Positions 41,152 to 55,557 of a stretch of 64,000 nt of DNA are shown piece after piece (position 1 is the first letter of the stretch; the number at the start of each line of letters is the position of its first letter). Both the position numbers and the translations under genes were made by a program. Source of the DNA: Fereydounia khargensis (lineage: Eukaryota > Basidiomycota > Ustilaginomycetes > Urocystidales > Fereydouniaceae); contig JAOCZO010000018.1 of NCBI GenBank assembly GCA_026413255.1, positions 124,001-188,000 of the forward strand, given 5' to 3'. The notes beneath the pieces were generated by a model. That model was not told where the DNA came from, ran no database searches, and saw nothing but the letters and a program-made list of their open reading frames with translations.

Positions 41152-42328
41152 TCACTGTTCTCCCTTCACAGGATGAAAAGCAATGTTGCGAAGGGTAACA
41201 GTAATGCTTTTTGAGTCTCCTCCTTGTTCCACCTTGGCTGGGCCAGCGGGATGATTCTGGAGGAACTGGACTAGAGTTCGAAGATGAGAAAGAATGTGTG
41301 CCTTGTCAGCAAGAAAGTGTGTAGTGACTCTAGCACTGGAGGAGGGCGTGACAAAGAACAGAGTCCGAGTCTGATCTATGCCGTCGTGAAGATAGCAGAA
41401 GGGCAAGAGTCCGTAGCCGGAGTTGTCTTTGCCGCTCTCCTTTGTGGGGCGAGGAGCTTTACCAGGAGAGCGTTTAGATTTTGGGGCATCGGCAAGAAGG
41501 GTCGTGATAGGGAGTTGCATCTGAGTGGTATCATCAGAGAGGGTCAGACCTTTGATGAAGGACTGGGCAATACCTTTGCCTACGAAACAGACGGTTCGCG
41601 GACGCCAGCGATGGATCTTGGCGAGCAATGTCGGGACGCTGGCCACCAGCTCGGATGGGGTTAGCTCTTTACTCTCTGCGGTTGGGCGGTCGGCCAGGTT
41701 GGTGAGGCCCAAAGAGAAGGGTTCGAGCGATGGAAAGGTCCAGTCCTCGGATGGGTCGATTCGCCTCGAGGTGATTCCGGATAGGTGAAGGGAAGGGTAA
41801 AAGTGATTCGAGCGATGGGCAAAGTGGTGTCCCTTCGTTGAGGACATGACTCCGGGGTTGATGCCACAAAACATGACTAGATTGGCCACATGAACGTGTC
41901 AGCGGCGCTGTCTGAATCGCATCAAGACCGGACTTACTGTCGTTTTCCATTCCGAAATGGTCTGGGAGGCCGTTGAGATGTGCATAGCGGCTGGCGTTCG
42001 GATTATCGATTCCACGTCGGATCCTCTGGCGTTTCTTTGGCGAGGCGCTGCCATTTCGTGATGACTTGTGCGGAGGCGTGTCACCTTCTTCATCATTGTC
42101 GTCCAAGTCCTCGTCGTCTTCCTCTGCCTTGGCCCTAGCATTAGGTGTTCGTCCTACTTTCTGGGACAGGGAACCGAGGTCCAGTCTCGAGACTGGGGCG
42201 GCCTTGCGCGGGCTCCGGCGGATCGCGGGGCTTGATTGGCCACTAGAGTAGGTGTATTGCTCAGCAAAGTGGCTTGGCAGGAGTGACGGTCCTGCCCCCT
42301 CTTCGTCGAGGACCTCTCGCTTCACCAT
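41152..42328 (-). CDS. G/T(U) mismatch-specific DNA glycosylase (TDG/MUG, Thp1-like)
   Basis: Exons 42328-41938 and 41876-41152; 61 bp intron (GTAAGT donor, CTAG acceptor); 371 residues. An acidic, Ser-rich N-terminal tail (about 1-125, EEDDEDLDDNDEEGD) precedes the catalytic fold. The splice creates MFCGINPGVMSS, the TDG/MUG active-site motif, with Asn (about residue 137) as the water-activating residue. A helical-rich DNA-binding part (RSNHFYPSLHLSGIT) and a late TPSSSARV segment, resembling the family's strand-intercalating loop, follow. The enzyme removes uracil or thymine opposite G, and in S. pombe Thp1 also deaminated purines. A Lys/Ser-rich loop (DAPKSKRSPGKAPRP) is an insert. The stop lies 91 bp from the tRNA-Arg 5' end. 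Confidence 0.88.
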
Positions 42329-43373
42329 CCCAAAATAAATAGAGAAGGTCGCCGCTACCGCCTTGATGCGTCTGATATGCGATGGGCACACGGGATGGAT
42401 GCAGGAGTAGTTTTCTTCTTGGACGGCGAGCGGCCCAGAAGTGGAGGCAGCTGCTGGCAGCCTGCTGAGCAGCAATTGTTATTGCACTCAACGACACACA
42501 CACTCTCGCACGACAAGATAATCTCTGACTTGTAGTTCAAAATTGCAGGCTGCAATGATCGTCAAGATCAGCAAACAAGCTTGACGGGCTTCTGTGGACC
42601 GCTGCTAGGCTTGTGTGGGAAGAATGAATGCGTAAAGCACGGAGGCGGCGGGAGGCTGCTTGCTGCGTCTGATGCCGTTACTCCCCCTGTTGTGCAGAAG
42701 CCGCCTGCCGCCTGTCGTCTGGTGCATTACCCTGGAACCCCCTTGCTGGTGACATTTCTTGTCCCTCAGGACAGCCAGCACCTGCAGCCAGCTGCCAGCC
42801 GTTCACTTCAGCCCCGCTTTTCCGCCTGACTGCCTGCCCGCTGGCCAGCCGGCGCGACAGGCGCGTCTTGCTGTTACATTACTGTACTGGTAGTTTAGTC
42901 TTCATTGTGCACGAGCCGGAACAGCACCCATTCATACCTTTTACCATTCGACCAGCCCAGCAGCGCACCCCGTCCCCTTCCTCCGACCCTGGTGGTTGGT
43001 AATTCTCCTCCCCCCCCCCCCGCCCCAGCCCCGGCCTCTCCCTCGGACGATTACGCAACACAACGCTATCACTCTCTCTGCCATCCCTCTCCAGCTCTTG
43101 CTGTTCTCTTCAACCGTTCGAATCCTAATTTCATCTTCATCATCTTCATTCCGGGTCATGCTGACGCCCTCGTCGCTCTTCTGATTCTTAGTCCGGACTT
43201 CTCCTTCTGTTCTAAAACGTTTTATTATAACAACCCCTCAAAACTCGATCAGCCACAAGTAAAGGCAGCACTTTCTCTTCTCTCTCTCGGATCTTAATCG
43301 TCACGGAAATCACCTTTAACAACTGCAAGGACTATCCTCATCTAACATCGGCGTCTCCAAGCAGGTCGTCAAC
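42329..43373. other. Divergent spacer, TDG / FAD oxidase
   Basis: About 1 kb without a supported gene. It includes an uninterrupted C tract near 43010-43021 and a pyrimidine-rich leader up to the oxidase ATG. Confidence 0.5.
43223..43230 (+). promoter_or_regulatory. Possible TATA-like element of the FAD oxidase gene
   Basis: TATTATAA stands out in a GC-rich, pyrimidine-rich spacer about 145 bp before the ATG. A TATA-like box would suit a regulated secreted-enzyme gene; there is no further support. Confidence 0.3.
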
Positions 43374-45182
43374 ATGACCTCCTTCATTTGCCTCATCTAT
43401 CTCTCATCTGTGCTGCTCCTCTTTAGCAACCACGGAGCATCAGCGGGATCTCTCTTTCCCATCCCTCAACGCAGGAGTGTCGATGATGCCACGCTCCAAT
43501 CCTGTCTCGTCACGGCCGGTCTGACGACCATTACCCCGGCCCTAAGCGATCCCCATGAATACTACCTCCTATCCCAATCCGACAATCTCGTCTTCCACTA
43601 CAACCCATCAGCAATCGTCCTTGCCAAGGTCACAGCTGACGTACAGGATGCAGTCAACTGTGCCGCGCGTTCCAACATTGCCGTTGCCGCTCGCAGCGGT
43701 GGTCATTCGTTCGGCGGGTACGGCAGCGGCGGCATGGACGGCTCCCTCATCATTGATCTTTCCAACATGAACCGCACATTCTCCGACCCAGGCAGAGGCA
43801 CTGCCGAGGTTCAGCCCGGTGCACGCCTTGGTGACGTGGCCAAGGATCTCTACAGGCAGCAGAACGGCCAGCGTGGAATGCCACACGGTACCTGCCCTAC
43901 TGTCGGGACAGGAGGACATGCTCTGTGCGGTGGGTTTGGGCCCATGTCAAGAAAATGGGGCATGGCCATGGATCAGCTCATTGAGGCTGATGTGGTTCTC
44001 GCCGATGGAAGCATGGTCACTGCCTCGGACAATGAGAACCCAGAGCTCTTCTGGGGACTCAAGGGAAGTGGTTCCTTCTTTGGAATCGTTACTCGCTTTC
44101 TCTTCCGCACCCAGGATGCAAGTGCTCCTACCACATTCTTCGAATACGAATGGGGCGAAAACCTTGGCAGCCCCAACATGGTCATCCAGCTCGTCCTGGC
44201 GCTCCAAACCTTTGCCCAAACACCCACCTTCCCCGACGAGATGGGTTTCCATATCCAGTTCTCCTCCCCTCCCCGCTCCCACGCGAAAAAAGCAAATGCG
44301 GCTATCCACATTTCCATGCGAGGTGCTTACCTAGGTCCCAAGCGTGACTTTGAGAGGGTCATGCAGCCCCTCTGGTCTCTCTTCTCCAAACGCATGATCC
44401 CGATGCCGCTAGCAAGGATTGAGAAGCAAGACTCGTACATTGCCCAGATCGAGGACTGGGACGACTTTGGCGAGCCTGGCGAGAAGCTAGACACACTCAC
44501 CGAGCGCACGAGGCACAACAACTTTGTCGTCAAGACGTTGCTTACTGTGGACCACACCAAGGGATTCACCGAGTCGTCGCTTGAAGACTTTTTCCACTAC
44601 CTATGGAAGACGGGACGCCAAGCCGACCGCAACGACGTTGATAGTCTTGGGCGAACCAGCTTTTGGGCGTGGAACATTTACTTTGAGCTCTTCGGAGGTC
44701 CCTCGGCAGCCTATAGGAACGAAGAGGTAGCCAGGACGAGCAGTTTCGCACACCGGGATGGGATGTGGCTCATCCAGTTGTCAGTAGGCACTCTGCCCGA
44801 GCAGACGCTGAGTCGCAAATCGCGCAAGTACCTCAACAAGCTTTACGTCAAGATGCAGGGTGCGCTGCGTGCTGCTGGAATGCAACAGGCAAGTTACTCG
44901 TGCTACACGGATCCCGACCTCAAAGAGGAAGAGTGGCGCCCGTTCTACTATGGCGATTCCATCACCCGCCTCGAGCGACTCAAGGCACAAGTCGATCCTA
45001 AGAACCTCTTCCGGAACCCTCAGACGCTCGGGAACAAGGAGCAAATCCAAAATCGATTCAGAGGCAACAATATTGATCCTTACAATGAGTTTGCAGAGTC
45101 CCATGGCCACGTCCACCCGTCTCCTCGTGGTGACATTGAAGAGCGTTCCCTGTACCACCATAGCCCCCATCCTCTTCCCTAG
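43374..45182 (+). CDS. Secreted FAD-linked oxidase, berberine-bridge (BBE) type
   Basis: Intronless, 602 residues. A signal peptide (FICLIYLSSVLLLFSNHGASA) ends near residue 24. The PCMH-type FAD-binding domain has RSGGHSFGGYG, with His at 111 as the likely 8-alpha-histidyl link. PHGTCPTVGTGGH follows, with Cys at 174 as the likely 6-S-cysteinyl link, so flavin should be bound twice as in glucooligosaccharide oxidases. The C-terminal BBE segment includes YYGDSITRLERLKAQVDPKNLFRNP. Such enzymes oxidise carbohydrates or alkaloid-like substrates, producing hydrogen peroxide. The substrate here is unknown. A His/Pro-rich tail of about 40 residues (HGHVHPSPRG) is unusual. Confidence 0.9.
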   Translation: MTSFICLIYLSSVLLLFSNHGASAGSLFPIPQRRSVDDATLQSCLVTAGLTTITPALSDPHEYYLLSQSDNLVFHYNPSAIVLAKVTADVQDAVNCAARSNIAVAARSGGHSFGGYGSGGMDGSLIIDLSNMNRTFSDPGRGTAEVQPGARLGDVAKDLYRQQNGQRGMPHGTCPTVGTGGHALCGGFGPMSRKWGMAMDQLIEADVVLADGSMVTASDNENPELFWGLKGSGSFFGIVTRFLFRTQDASAPTTFFEYEWGENLGSPNMVIQLVLALQTFAQTPTFPDEMGFHIQFSSPPRSHAKKANAAIHISMRGAYLGPKRDFERVMQPLWSLFSKRMIPMPLARIEKQDSYIAQIEDWDDFGEPGEKLDTLTERTRHNNFVVKTLLTVDHTKGFTESSLEDFFHYLWKTGRQADRNDVDSLGRTSFWAWNIYFELFGGPSAAYRNEEVARTSSFAHRDGMWLIQLSVGTLPEQTLSRKSRKYLNKLYVKMQGALRAAGMQQASYSCYTDPDLKEEEWRPFYYGDSITRLERLKAQVDPKNLFRNPQTLGNKEQIQNRFRGNNIDPYNEFAESHGHVHPSPRGDIEERSLYHHSPHPLP

Positions 45183-45335
45183 TAACCCGCATCGTCTGCC
45201 TTACCCACATGATTTCACCCCTTCGCCTCTGCACTGTATCATTATTGAGTCAATTGACACGTTATAGTTGAGATTATCGTCCTGAAGCTGAGAGGGAGGA
45301 ATGGGCGTAGAGTACATGAGAGGCGTGTCGTGTCT

Positions 45336-46589
45336 TCATCGCCTGTCATCAGCGGCCGAAGCGTTACTGCGATCACGTTGTCAAGAGAGTCAGTCGGCGC
45401 GGACAAAGAAAAGCGACAGGCCGTTCGGTGAGGAACAGCATAGCAACGTACCGTATCAAGAGGCGAATGTTGTTGAGGAAGATGAGCACCTGGTCATCAA
45501 AGGGAGTCCAGTCTTGTGCATTTGCCGAACCAGCGCCGTTTGATGGCTGCTGTTCACGGGCCTGCTGAGCGGCTTGCATGAGAGCATCGACGTCCTTGAA
45601 CTCGACTTCGAGCTCGTGAATTGGCTCGTGTGGCTGGGACAGCGATAGACGTAAGTCTGTTGCTGGGCAAAGCAAGGGAGAATGCGGTGACCAGTTTTGA
45701 CTTGGACTCACTCGTTCGGGCTGGGTGACTTGTGTCAGATCAACATTAAAGTTTTGGTGAGTGTAGGAGAGGCGGTTCTTTTCGCGCACGCTCGAGTGGT
45801 CAGACGTTGGCTCTGGGGCTGGCGTTTCCGTGTTGATGCTGATACGGTAGTCGAATGCTCGGTTGGGGCAGTAGACGTTCAGGTCTGCAATTCGGCTCTT
45901 GGTAATCACACCGTTTGGCTTGATCTGCAGACTTTCAGCGTCGCGAGTTACTCGGACTTTCCCAGACGGTCCGGTGTGGTGGTAGTCGATCTCCTTGCGC
46001 CGTTGGTAAGAGACCTTAGCACCAGTATGGGAAGGGTCGTTGCCCCGCGCTACCAGTGCGTTGAGCATCCGGTTGTAGTGTGCATGTTGAGCCTGTGGAT
46101 CAGAAAAGATGCAGTGACACATCGTCAGGTGACAAAAGTCCGACGAAAGCACATGAGCTGGTGAGGCAGACTCACCATAGTCATCTTGCTCTCGAACCTC
46201 ATCCGTGGAAGGTCGACAACTGTGACCAAAGCAAGAAGCAAGGTCTCAAGGTCAGCCGAGAAACAGGTCATAACTTTCTTGTGCGGATGTGCTGATCCAA
46301 AAGCAGCACTTACTCGTCTCGTTTCGAACCGGCAGCTGAACACGCTGCCCCGAGTCGACGTCCATGATCAAGCCAACCTTGCCCTCAATCTTGGGGCATC
46401 AACGTTCCAAGCGTCAGTTTTACACTTGGCAAAGACAATCCGAGCGTCACACATAATGCCCACCTCGAGATTTGATTTGCCGCGACCGTGCATCCAGATC
46501 CAGTCGGCCACGATCGTTGCAAAGTCGTCTAGCGGGTCGACCCCAAAGATGGAGCGCTCAGGCGCCTGCTCTTGCTGCTGCTGAGCCAT
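45336..46589 (-). CDS. CET1: mRNA 5'-triphosphatase (capping enzyme beta subunit, Cet1/Pct1 type)
   Basis: Six exons: 46589-46464, 46389-46314, 46219-46176, 46092-45712, 45633-45452 and 45366-45336, with introns of 74-94 bp; 279 residues. The triphosphate-tunnel fold is shown by LEIEGKVG (metal-binding Glu residues, created by the first splice), RFESKM, EKNRLSY with a basic-acidic core, and HELEVEF with the second Glu pair near the end. Fungal Cet1-type enzymes remove the gamma phosphate of nascent pre-mRNA before guanylylation, in the nucleus with the guanylyltransferase. The protein is compact, close to S. pombe Pct1 and far shorter than yeast Cet1. The last exon has 31 bp; reading through its intron would give an alternative tail. 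Confidence 0.88.
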
Positions 46590-47095
46590 GGTAGCGGTGG
46601 AGCAAGAACCTTGAGCTATTCGCGTCTCCGTCAGTCAAGTTTAGCGTTCAGCGAGCTGAGACGGCACGGATAAGCCGATGAGGGTTTCGAGGTTGGATGA
46701 GGTTGTGATGCAAGCCAAGAAGGCTGTCGGAACACGTCCGAAGCGCAAGCGCAACAACAGCACCGACAGACAGACCCTGCCTGGTTAAAACCTCGCCGCG
46801 TCTGTCTGCCAGACAGCTCGCTCAGCCCAACTCTGACCGCCTTCCGCCTTCCGCCTTCCGCCTCCCGAAGTGACAAGGACACAATCAGGCCCGACGGCCC
46901 CCCTCCACACGCCCAAATGCACACCCTGAGGCTGAGGCTGAAACAGAAACCAAATCGACACCAGAAGGCCTTCCACGCCCATTCGTATCCACGACCAATC
47001 TTGCCTTCTTACCCCATAGCCCTCCCGTCTTTCAGTTGTCCTTGCTCATCCGGCGCCCGGCCTCGGATCTCACGCGCATCGAACGCATCGACGCC
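46590..47095. promoter_or_regulatory. Divergent promoter region, CET1 / RecQ helicase
   Basis: 506 bp between two start codons on opposite strands; it should serve both genes. No TATA box seen. A triple CTTCCGC run lies near 46840-46862. Confidence 0.45.
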
Positions 47096-49912
<2,817 letters not shown>

Positions 49913-50000
49913 CAAGCCGGGGGAGGGATTGAAGTTACGTTTATGCATAATGTTTCAAACAGTGTACTGTATACATGCAATGCGAGTTGAGGCGGGTGGT

Positions 50001-53000
50001 TCAAGAGCTATGTTTAGCGATGGCGTCACGCACGCGGTCGACTGCGGTAGCCAACACGTCGTCGGTGCACACGAGGTGTGTAGTGAAGCTGCGCGCGCGG
50101 TCCAATGTTGAGTCGCTTCGTGCCAGCAGGACGAGGAGGAGGTTGGCAGCCTCGATGAGGAGGGGGGCGTTGGCGTCCGCTTCGTGCGGCGTCTGCGGGG
50201 TGTTGAGGACGGTATCGAGGAGCTCATCGGGGATGCGTTGGGGGTCCAAGTCTCTGAGGATAGCCACGGCGGCCGCGCGGATCTGGACGAACGGCGATTC
50301 GCGGACGAGGGATGCGAGTGCTTCGACGCCCAGGGGGGGTGGGGCTGTGACTACGAGGCGCCGGATGAGCTCGATGCGCGCCAGGCGGCTGAGTGGGACG
50401 GGACACACGGGCGCGTGGGCGGCCAGGACTCGCACGAGGGCCCGCACGGTCTCCGACGCCGCAGCAGCCGTGAGACGCGCCACGCCCCACTGCGTCCAGA
50501 GCAGCGTCGGCTCCGCAAGCGGGTCCTGCGTCTCCGCCAGCGTCTCGTCCGAGCTAGAGGCTAGCGCCATCTGCCCGTTGAGCGCCTGCATCAGCAGAGG
50601 CAGTGCGGTCTCCAGCTTCCCCTCGGCTTCGTCTGGACCCCAGTCTGGCGAAGCGGTGTGCACGTGCACGATGAATGCATTCGCGTCGTCAAGGTGGGAG
50701 GTCAGGTCGATGTTCAGATCAGACAGGGTGCGTGATACCGCCTCCCATGTGTCTGCTGCTCCCTCAGGCTCGGGATGGGCACCGCTAGCGTAGCGAGGCG
50801 AGGAGCGTCGGAAAAACCTCTCGCCCACGTTCCCGCTCACGAAGGATGCGGCGCTCGCGATCGCAGCGAGGAAGCGAGTGCGCGCCTCGCGCGAGAGCTT
50901 GACACCTACGCCGATGCTGCGCTGCTCCCACCCAGCGACGGCACGCAAGAGCTCGCAGCAGCCGAGGACGACGTCACCCGCCGTCGTAGACGCACACGTC
51001 GCTGCGATCGCGGTGGGCAGCGACGCAAAGACAGACGAGAATGACTCTGGCTTCTTCGTCTTGATCCGCGGCACAACAATGGTAAGAAGTCGGATCAGAC
51101 CAACTAGCTCGGACCCCGGAGACCAAATAAGATCGCCTGGAGCGAGAGTAGTGGGGCGCGCAGATTTCAGCGCAGTCATACGCAAGTCGATGGCCATGTA
51201 GAGCTCGCGAGGACTGGCTAGCTCGCCGACGGTAGCAAGCGTCTCTCTTGCCACGTTGGCGCTCGGTACCGCGATGAATCCTTCCACATTGGTGTTGACG
51301 AGTCCAAGGCACGGCGAGAGCGCCTTGAACACATCAAAGCTGATCGGCTCCAGCTCGTCGGCCAGCGCCTGCTGGTCAGAGCCATGAAGCTCGGTCACTA
51401 GTCGCCCCAGATCGTGGCACGCCTGCTCTACTTGGTCCACGTCGACATCCATATTCGCTTCCGAGCCAAGGCTGCCTTGGTCGATGAGGTCAATTAGGTC
51501 CTGCGTTAGTTTGTTGAGCTCATTACAACCCCCAGTGACCGTCAAAGAGCTGGAGAGAGACTTCCGGCCACCAGACTGGATGGGTGCCCTCGCCTTCGGG
51601 GTTGTCGACTTGGGTTCTGGAGACCGCGATGGCGACTCTTCCTGCACTGCCACATTCGACAGCTGCGAGCGCGCTCGGTGACGGCGAGAAGGGAAAGGAA
51701 TCCCGCCAGAGCTGGAAGGCAGTAGACCAGCTCCAAGTACACCCGCAGAGATAGAGATCGGCCCAGCAATGCTGAGCGGCCGCCCGCGCGAGAAGAGTTC
51801 ACGGTCGTCGCTGCCATCTGAGATGGTCGAACGAGGGCGACGTGGCACGACTGCGGACTGGTCCATCTGCTCGGAGCGGTGCTGTCGGCCCCGAGCTTCC
51901 ACCGAGTCGTCCGCAGTGCTTGCGTCAGGACTGGTCTTCGCTTCAGACGTACCAGTATCATACGACAGAGGGCGGTGCCTCAGGCCAGGTCGTCTGGGCT
52001 TCTGATCCGACCTTGAGTGACCGGGAAAGGCGCCCAAGTCGTCTTCCACCCGCAGATCCTTGTGTGAGATCACTGGGCTGACCCAAGCAGCATCCTCCGC
52101 ATCCGGCAGCGCGTCGATCGTGAGCTCGTTCGTCGTTCCACCAACGCTAAGGGCCTTTCTGACGGCAGCAAGAGCACGATCGTCAGTGACATGGATGAAC
52201 ACCTTGTTGCCAGTGGACTTTCTCCCAGGAGTAGCCGTGCCTGACAAGCCTCGAGCGCGGCTCTCCTTCCTGGCACGCGTTCGTGATGGCGCTCGGCTAC
52301 CCGAACGAGATCCCGGTGCAGAAGCACTGGTCGGTACACCACTTGACATTGAAATGGAACGATTCGGGCGCAGCCGTTCTGGTCGAGTTTCAATCGTCAG
52401 CTGTCCACTATCAGAAAGATCCGAATCGCCCTTTTGGTCTTCCGCGAGAGCCTTTCCTACCGCTGAGCGACCACGTCGGACAGCAAGGCTCTCGCGCTGG
52501 TGTTGATGTCCGACCATGTGAGGTGCAACAGAGGGACTCGAGGTACGGCTTGCTCGCGGCGTTGTACTGTTCGAGTCCAAAAGAGGGCGACGAGCGGCCG
52601 CCAGACCGAGCCCCATGTACTCGCCGCCAGTGGCGGTGGATTGGCTTGCAAGGCGCGATAGGCTGTCTGTGCTTTCGTCTCGGTGAAGCGCGCGACCTGT
52701 GTCCGGCGCGGCACGCGATGAAGCTCTTGAGCGGGATCGGGCCGTACCATTGGCTAGGCTTGCAGAACAGGAATAGGGTGGCCGTGTCAGAGCGCGCTTA
52801 GGGAAGCGAATGACAAGGTAGAACGTCAGACACTTGACATCGCCGGCCTTGCCACTTGCTGAGGCAGAGCCGGATGCGGGCGCATTAGCTGGAGTGCCCG
52901 GAGGGTTCGGCATTCCCGCAGGTCGCTCCCTCGATGCATTTCGCACAGCGTCATCGGGTTTGGGAGGTGTCGACAAGCTCCTTCGATTTGCTGGCCTTCG

Positions 53001-55557
53001 ACCAAAGCTCAGCGCACTCATGATCGTCTGCACCAGAGTCTGTGGCTCCTGACTTGGCTCTTCCGGCTCATCGACAAGTTCGAGCACGCATTCGAGAATC
53101 TGAATATGAACAAATGGATCAGCTGCCGGTCGTTCAAGCTGAGGCAGGAGAGGCGTCGTCGGTGACAGGTTTGGTGTTTGCGAAGAGTTGTCGCTGGAGG
53201 CAGAGGTAAGTCCACTGAGCACCCCTGGTAGTCCAGAGAGCGCCTTCTCGTGGAGATCAGCAAGTTGTGCCTCCCATTGTCCAGGGGTTGAAGGCAAAGA
53301 CGTTGGGAGCGGCACGTCGGGCCAAGAATGGTACAAGATCCCAGCACAACGGAGACAATACTTGATGAACGATAGCACGCGCTGGGGCGGCTGGGAGGTT
53401 GGGTTCCCGAGGACAAGGGTGGGAGGTGGCGAGGCATCGGACCCCAACAAGCCCGTTAACGGCGCTGGCGCTGGCGACGTTGCCCTAGATCCTGCAGGAG
53501 TAGAGCGACGTGAGGCCAAAGGCGTCTGGCCAGATGCCAGCATGGGTGAGTTGAGCGCAGCTTCAGCGGCCGGACCAACGACGAGCGGCAAGTGCATGGT
53601 ATGCTGAGGGGTAGTGGGTATGAAGGTGGTGCTTTTAAAGTCCTTGTAACCCCTCCGTGGCTCTCCCTGCTCCTGTTGTAGGTGTTTGACTAGCTCCTCA
53701 AAGTTGCGAATCCTGCGCTCGCCATTTGCGTCAAGAAGTCTGCCAACACGATCTCGCAGCTCAGGGTCAGGGATCGTCGCAACCGCCCGTTGTGCACGAA
53801 TCGCCATGGACCGGACGCTGGTGTGGCTGGCGCCGATAGGGTATCGCACACCAGTGAGGACGCGTAGCATGGTGATACCACACGTCCAGACATCCACCTC
53901 GGGGCCCCAATAGCGGACAGAGCCTACAGGATTTCGCAGTGCAGTAACGATCTCGGGGCAGTGGAAGGCGGGACTGCCACAGCAGGTTGTGAGCTTGGGT
54001 TCGCTCTTGCTGTAGTGAGTTGCGAGGCCAAAGTCGAGCAGCTTGAGTTGGAGAGTATCGGGATGCACCAATATGTTTTCTGGCTTGATGTCTCGGTGAC
54101 AAATCTGTAGGGGATGATGAATGGCGTGCACAGCAGAGAGCAACTGATCCAACAAGCAATTGGCGACACCAGTGGGCAGAGTAGGTGGACTCGGTGGTGA
54201 GCGCTCGCTACGCATTGACAAGAGCGCCTCAAGCGTCACATAGCCGCCGAGGTACTCTTCAACGAGATAAAAGTGGCCCGGAGTGCGGATTGTCTCCGTG
54301 ACAGTGACAAGATTGGGATGCGGAGGCAGCTCAGCGAGCAGCGTAGGCTCGCGAAGCAGGCGCGTTGCGATCAAGGGATGATGCTGAAAGAGAGGGGTAT
54401 GTTTGACGGCAAACAACTGCGGCGAGCCGTTGGGACCAGAGGGCTTGGATGCAAGGAAGACAGTAGAGAACTTGCCGCGGCCAAGGATGCGGGGGAGAAT
54501 GGTATATTCCGAAATACCGCGGCTGAGAAGCTTGTCGGGAGAAGGGACAATCGTGGGCTGTAGAGGAGGGAGAGACATGAATGAGTCAAGTCAGTTGGGT
54601 CAGGGACATCAGGTGTAAGGGCATGCCCTTGGGGGTGAGAAGACGTACCTCATGCCGGCGCGCTTGTACTTCCTCGAGACTCGGTAGAACTTCACAGGCC
54701 TCCCAGTCTTGGCGACGCTCTTTGGCACGAGCCTTTGGCCTCAAACTAGAGCTACTAGAGCTACTGGCACTTGAAGTCTTGCGCAGCTGCGGCATAGTGG
54801 GGCGCTCGTTACTCGACTCGGCAGAATCGCTGCTGGGCTCGTCTTCGTGTTGTTCTTGTGATTTGAGCAGGTCCAAAACGCTACTACCAGCGCCGCGCGT
54901 CTTCTCCCATGCTTCTTTTTCGGCGAGTTTGGCAGCGGCGGCGGCACGCATGCGCTGACGCTCACGCTCCTGCTCCTCCGACCTGGGCGATGGGCCGGCC
55001 TGTTCAGAGCGACTGGATATTGAGGGCGCTTCAGAGATAGGCTGCACACGAGAGGGGCGATAGCTCGAGCTCCGTTGCCCATGGGGGCGGGTCGGGGCTG
55101 GCATGTTGGTGTGGTTTGAGGAAGCAACTTGGAGCATCACCGTTTTGGCTGAGGAGGACGTGGCAGCGGACTGGCTGCGGTTATGGCGAGGACGGAAGCG
55201 GCCACGAGGAGAGGCGTCGATCTCTTCCTGATGGGACAACAGTCTTTCCGTTGAAGTTGTTGGCTTCTTTGATGGGTCGGTGTGGACCTCGCTCACAGAG
55301 CTGAAGGAGGGGTTGCTTGCATTGATGGCGGAGGTTGAGGTCGAAGTTGCCAAACTTGGAGACGGACGCTGCGACAGCGAGCGTATGGGGCTTGGTGGAC
55401 GTGAGGTGGTGCGACTGCGAGATCCAGAAGGAGTGGGCTGACGGGAGCTACTGCGGCTGGCACGAGTGGTGGAGGGAGGGGGAGATACCGGTCGGCTGGT
55501 TGGGAAGGGTGAAGATGAAGGCCCCGCCACAGGGTCGTCAGATGGGTCGACGTCCAT
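50001..55557 (-). CDS. Very long Ser/Thr protein kinase with C-terminal extension
   Basis: Exons 55557-54649 and 54557-50001, joined over a 91 bp intron (GTACGT donor, CTCTACAG acceptor) in phase 0; 1821 residues. Exon 1 codes for a Ser/Pro/Arg-rich N-terminus with a helical RRQDWEACEVLPSLEEVQARR end. The kinase domain spans about 320-600: glycine loop LGRGKFSTVF, Lys 355 in FAVKH, HRDIKPEN with Asp 459, DFG at 478-480, and CPE in place of APE. About 1200 residues follow: Ser/Arg-rich disorder, then predicted helical blocks in the last 450 residues. Exon 2 alone has an ATG at 54578 inside the intron's 3' end, so a shorter form starting there is possible. I cannot name the kinase subfamily. 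Confidence 0.82.

Noticed and set aside
54586-54648. A separate 323-residue gene ending at 54586
   Set aside because: Its last 20 codons are intron; joining at GAG|GTACGT continues the kinase frame in phase 0.
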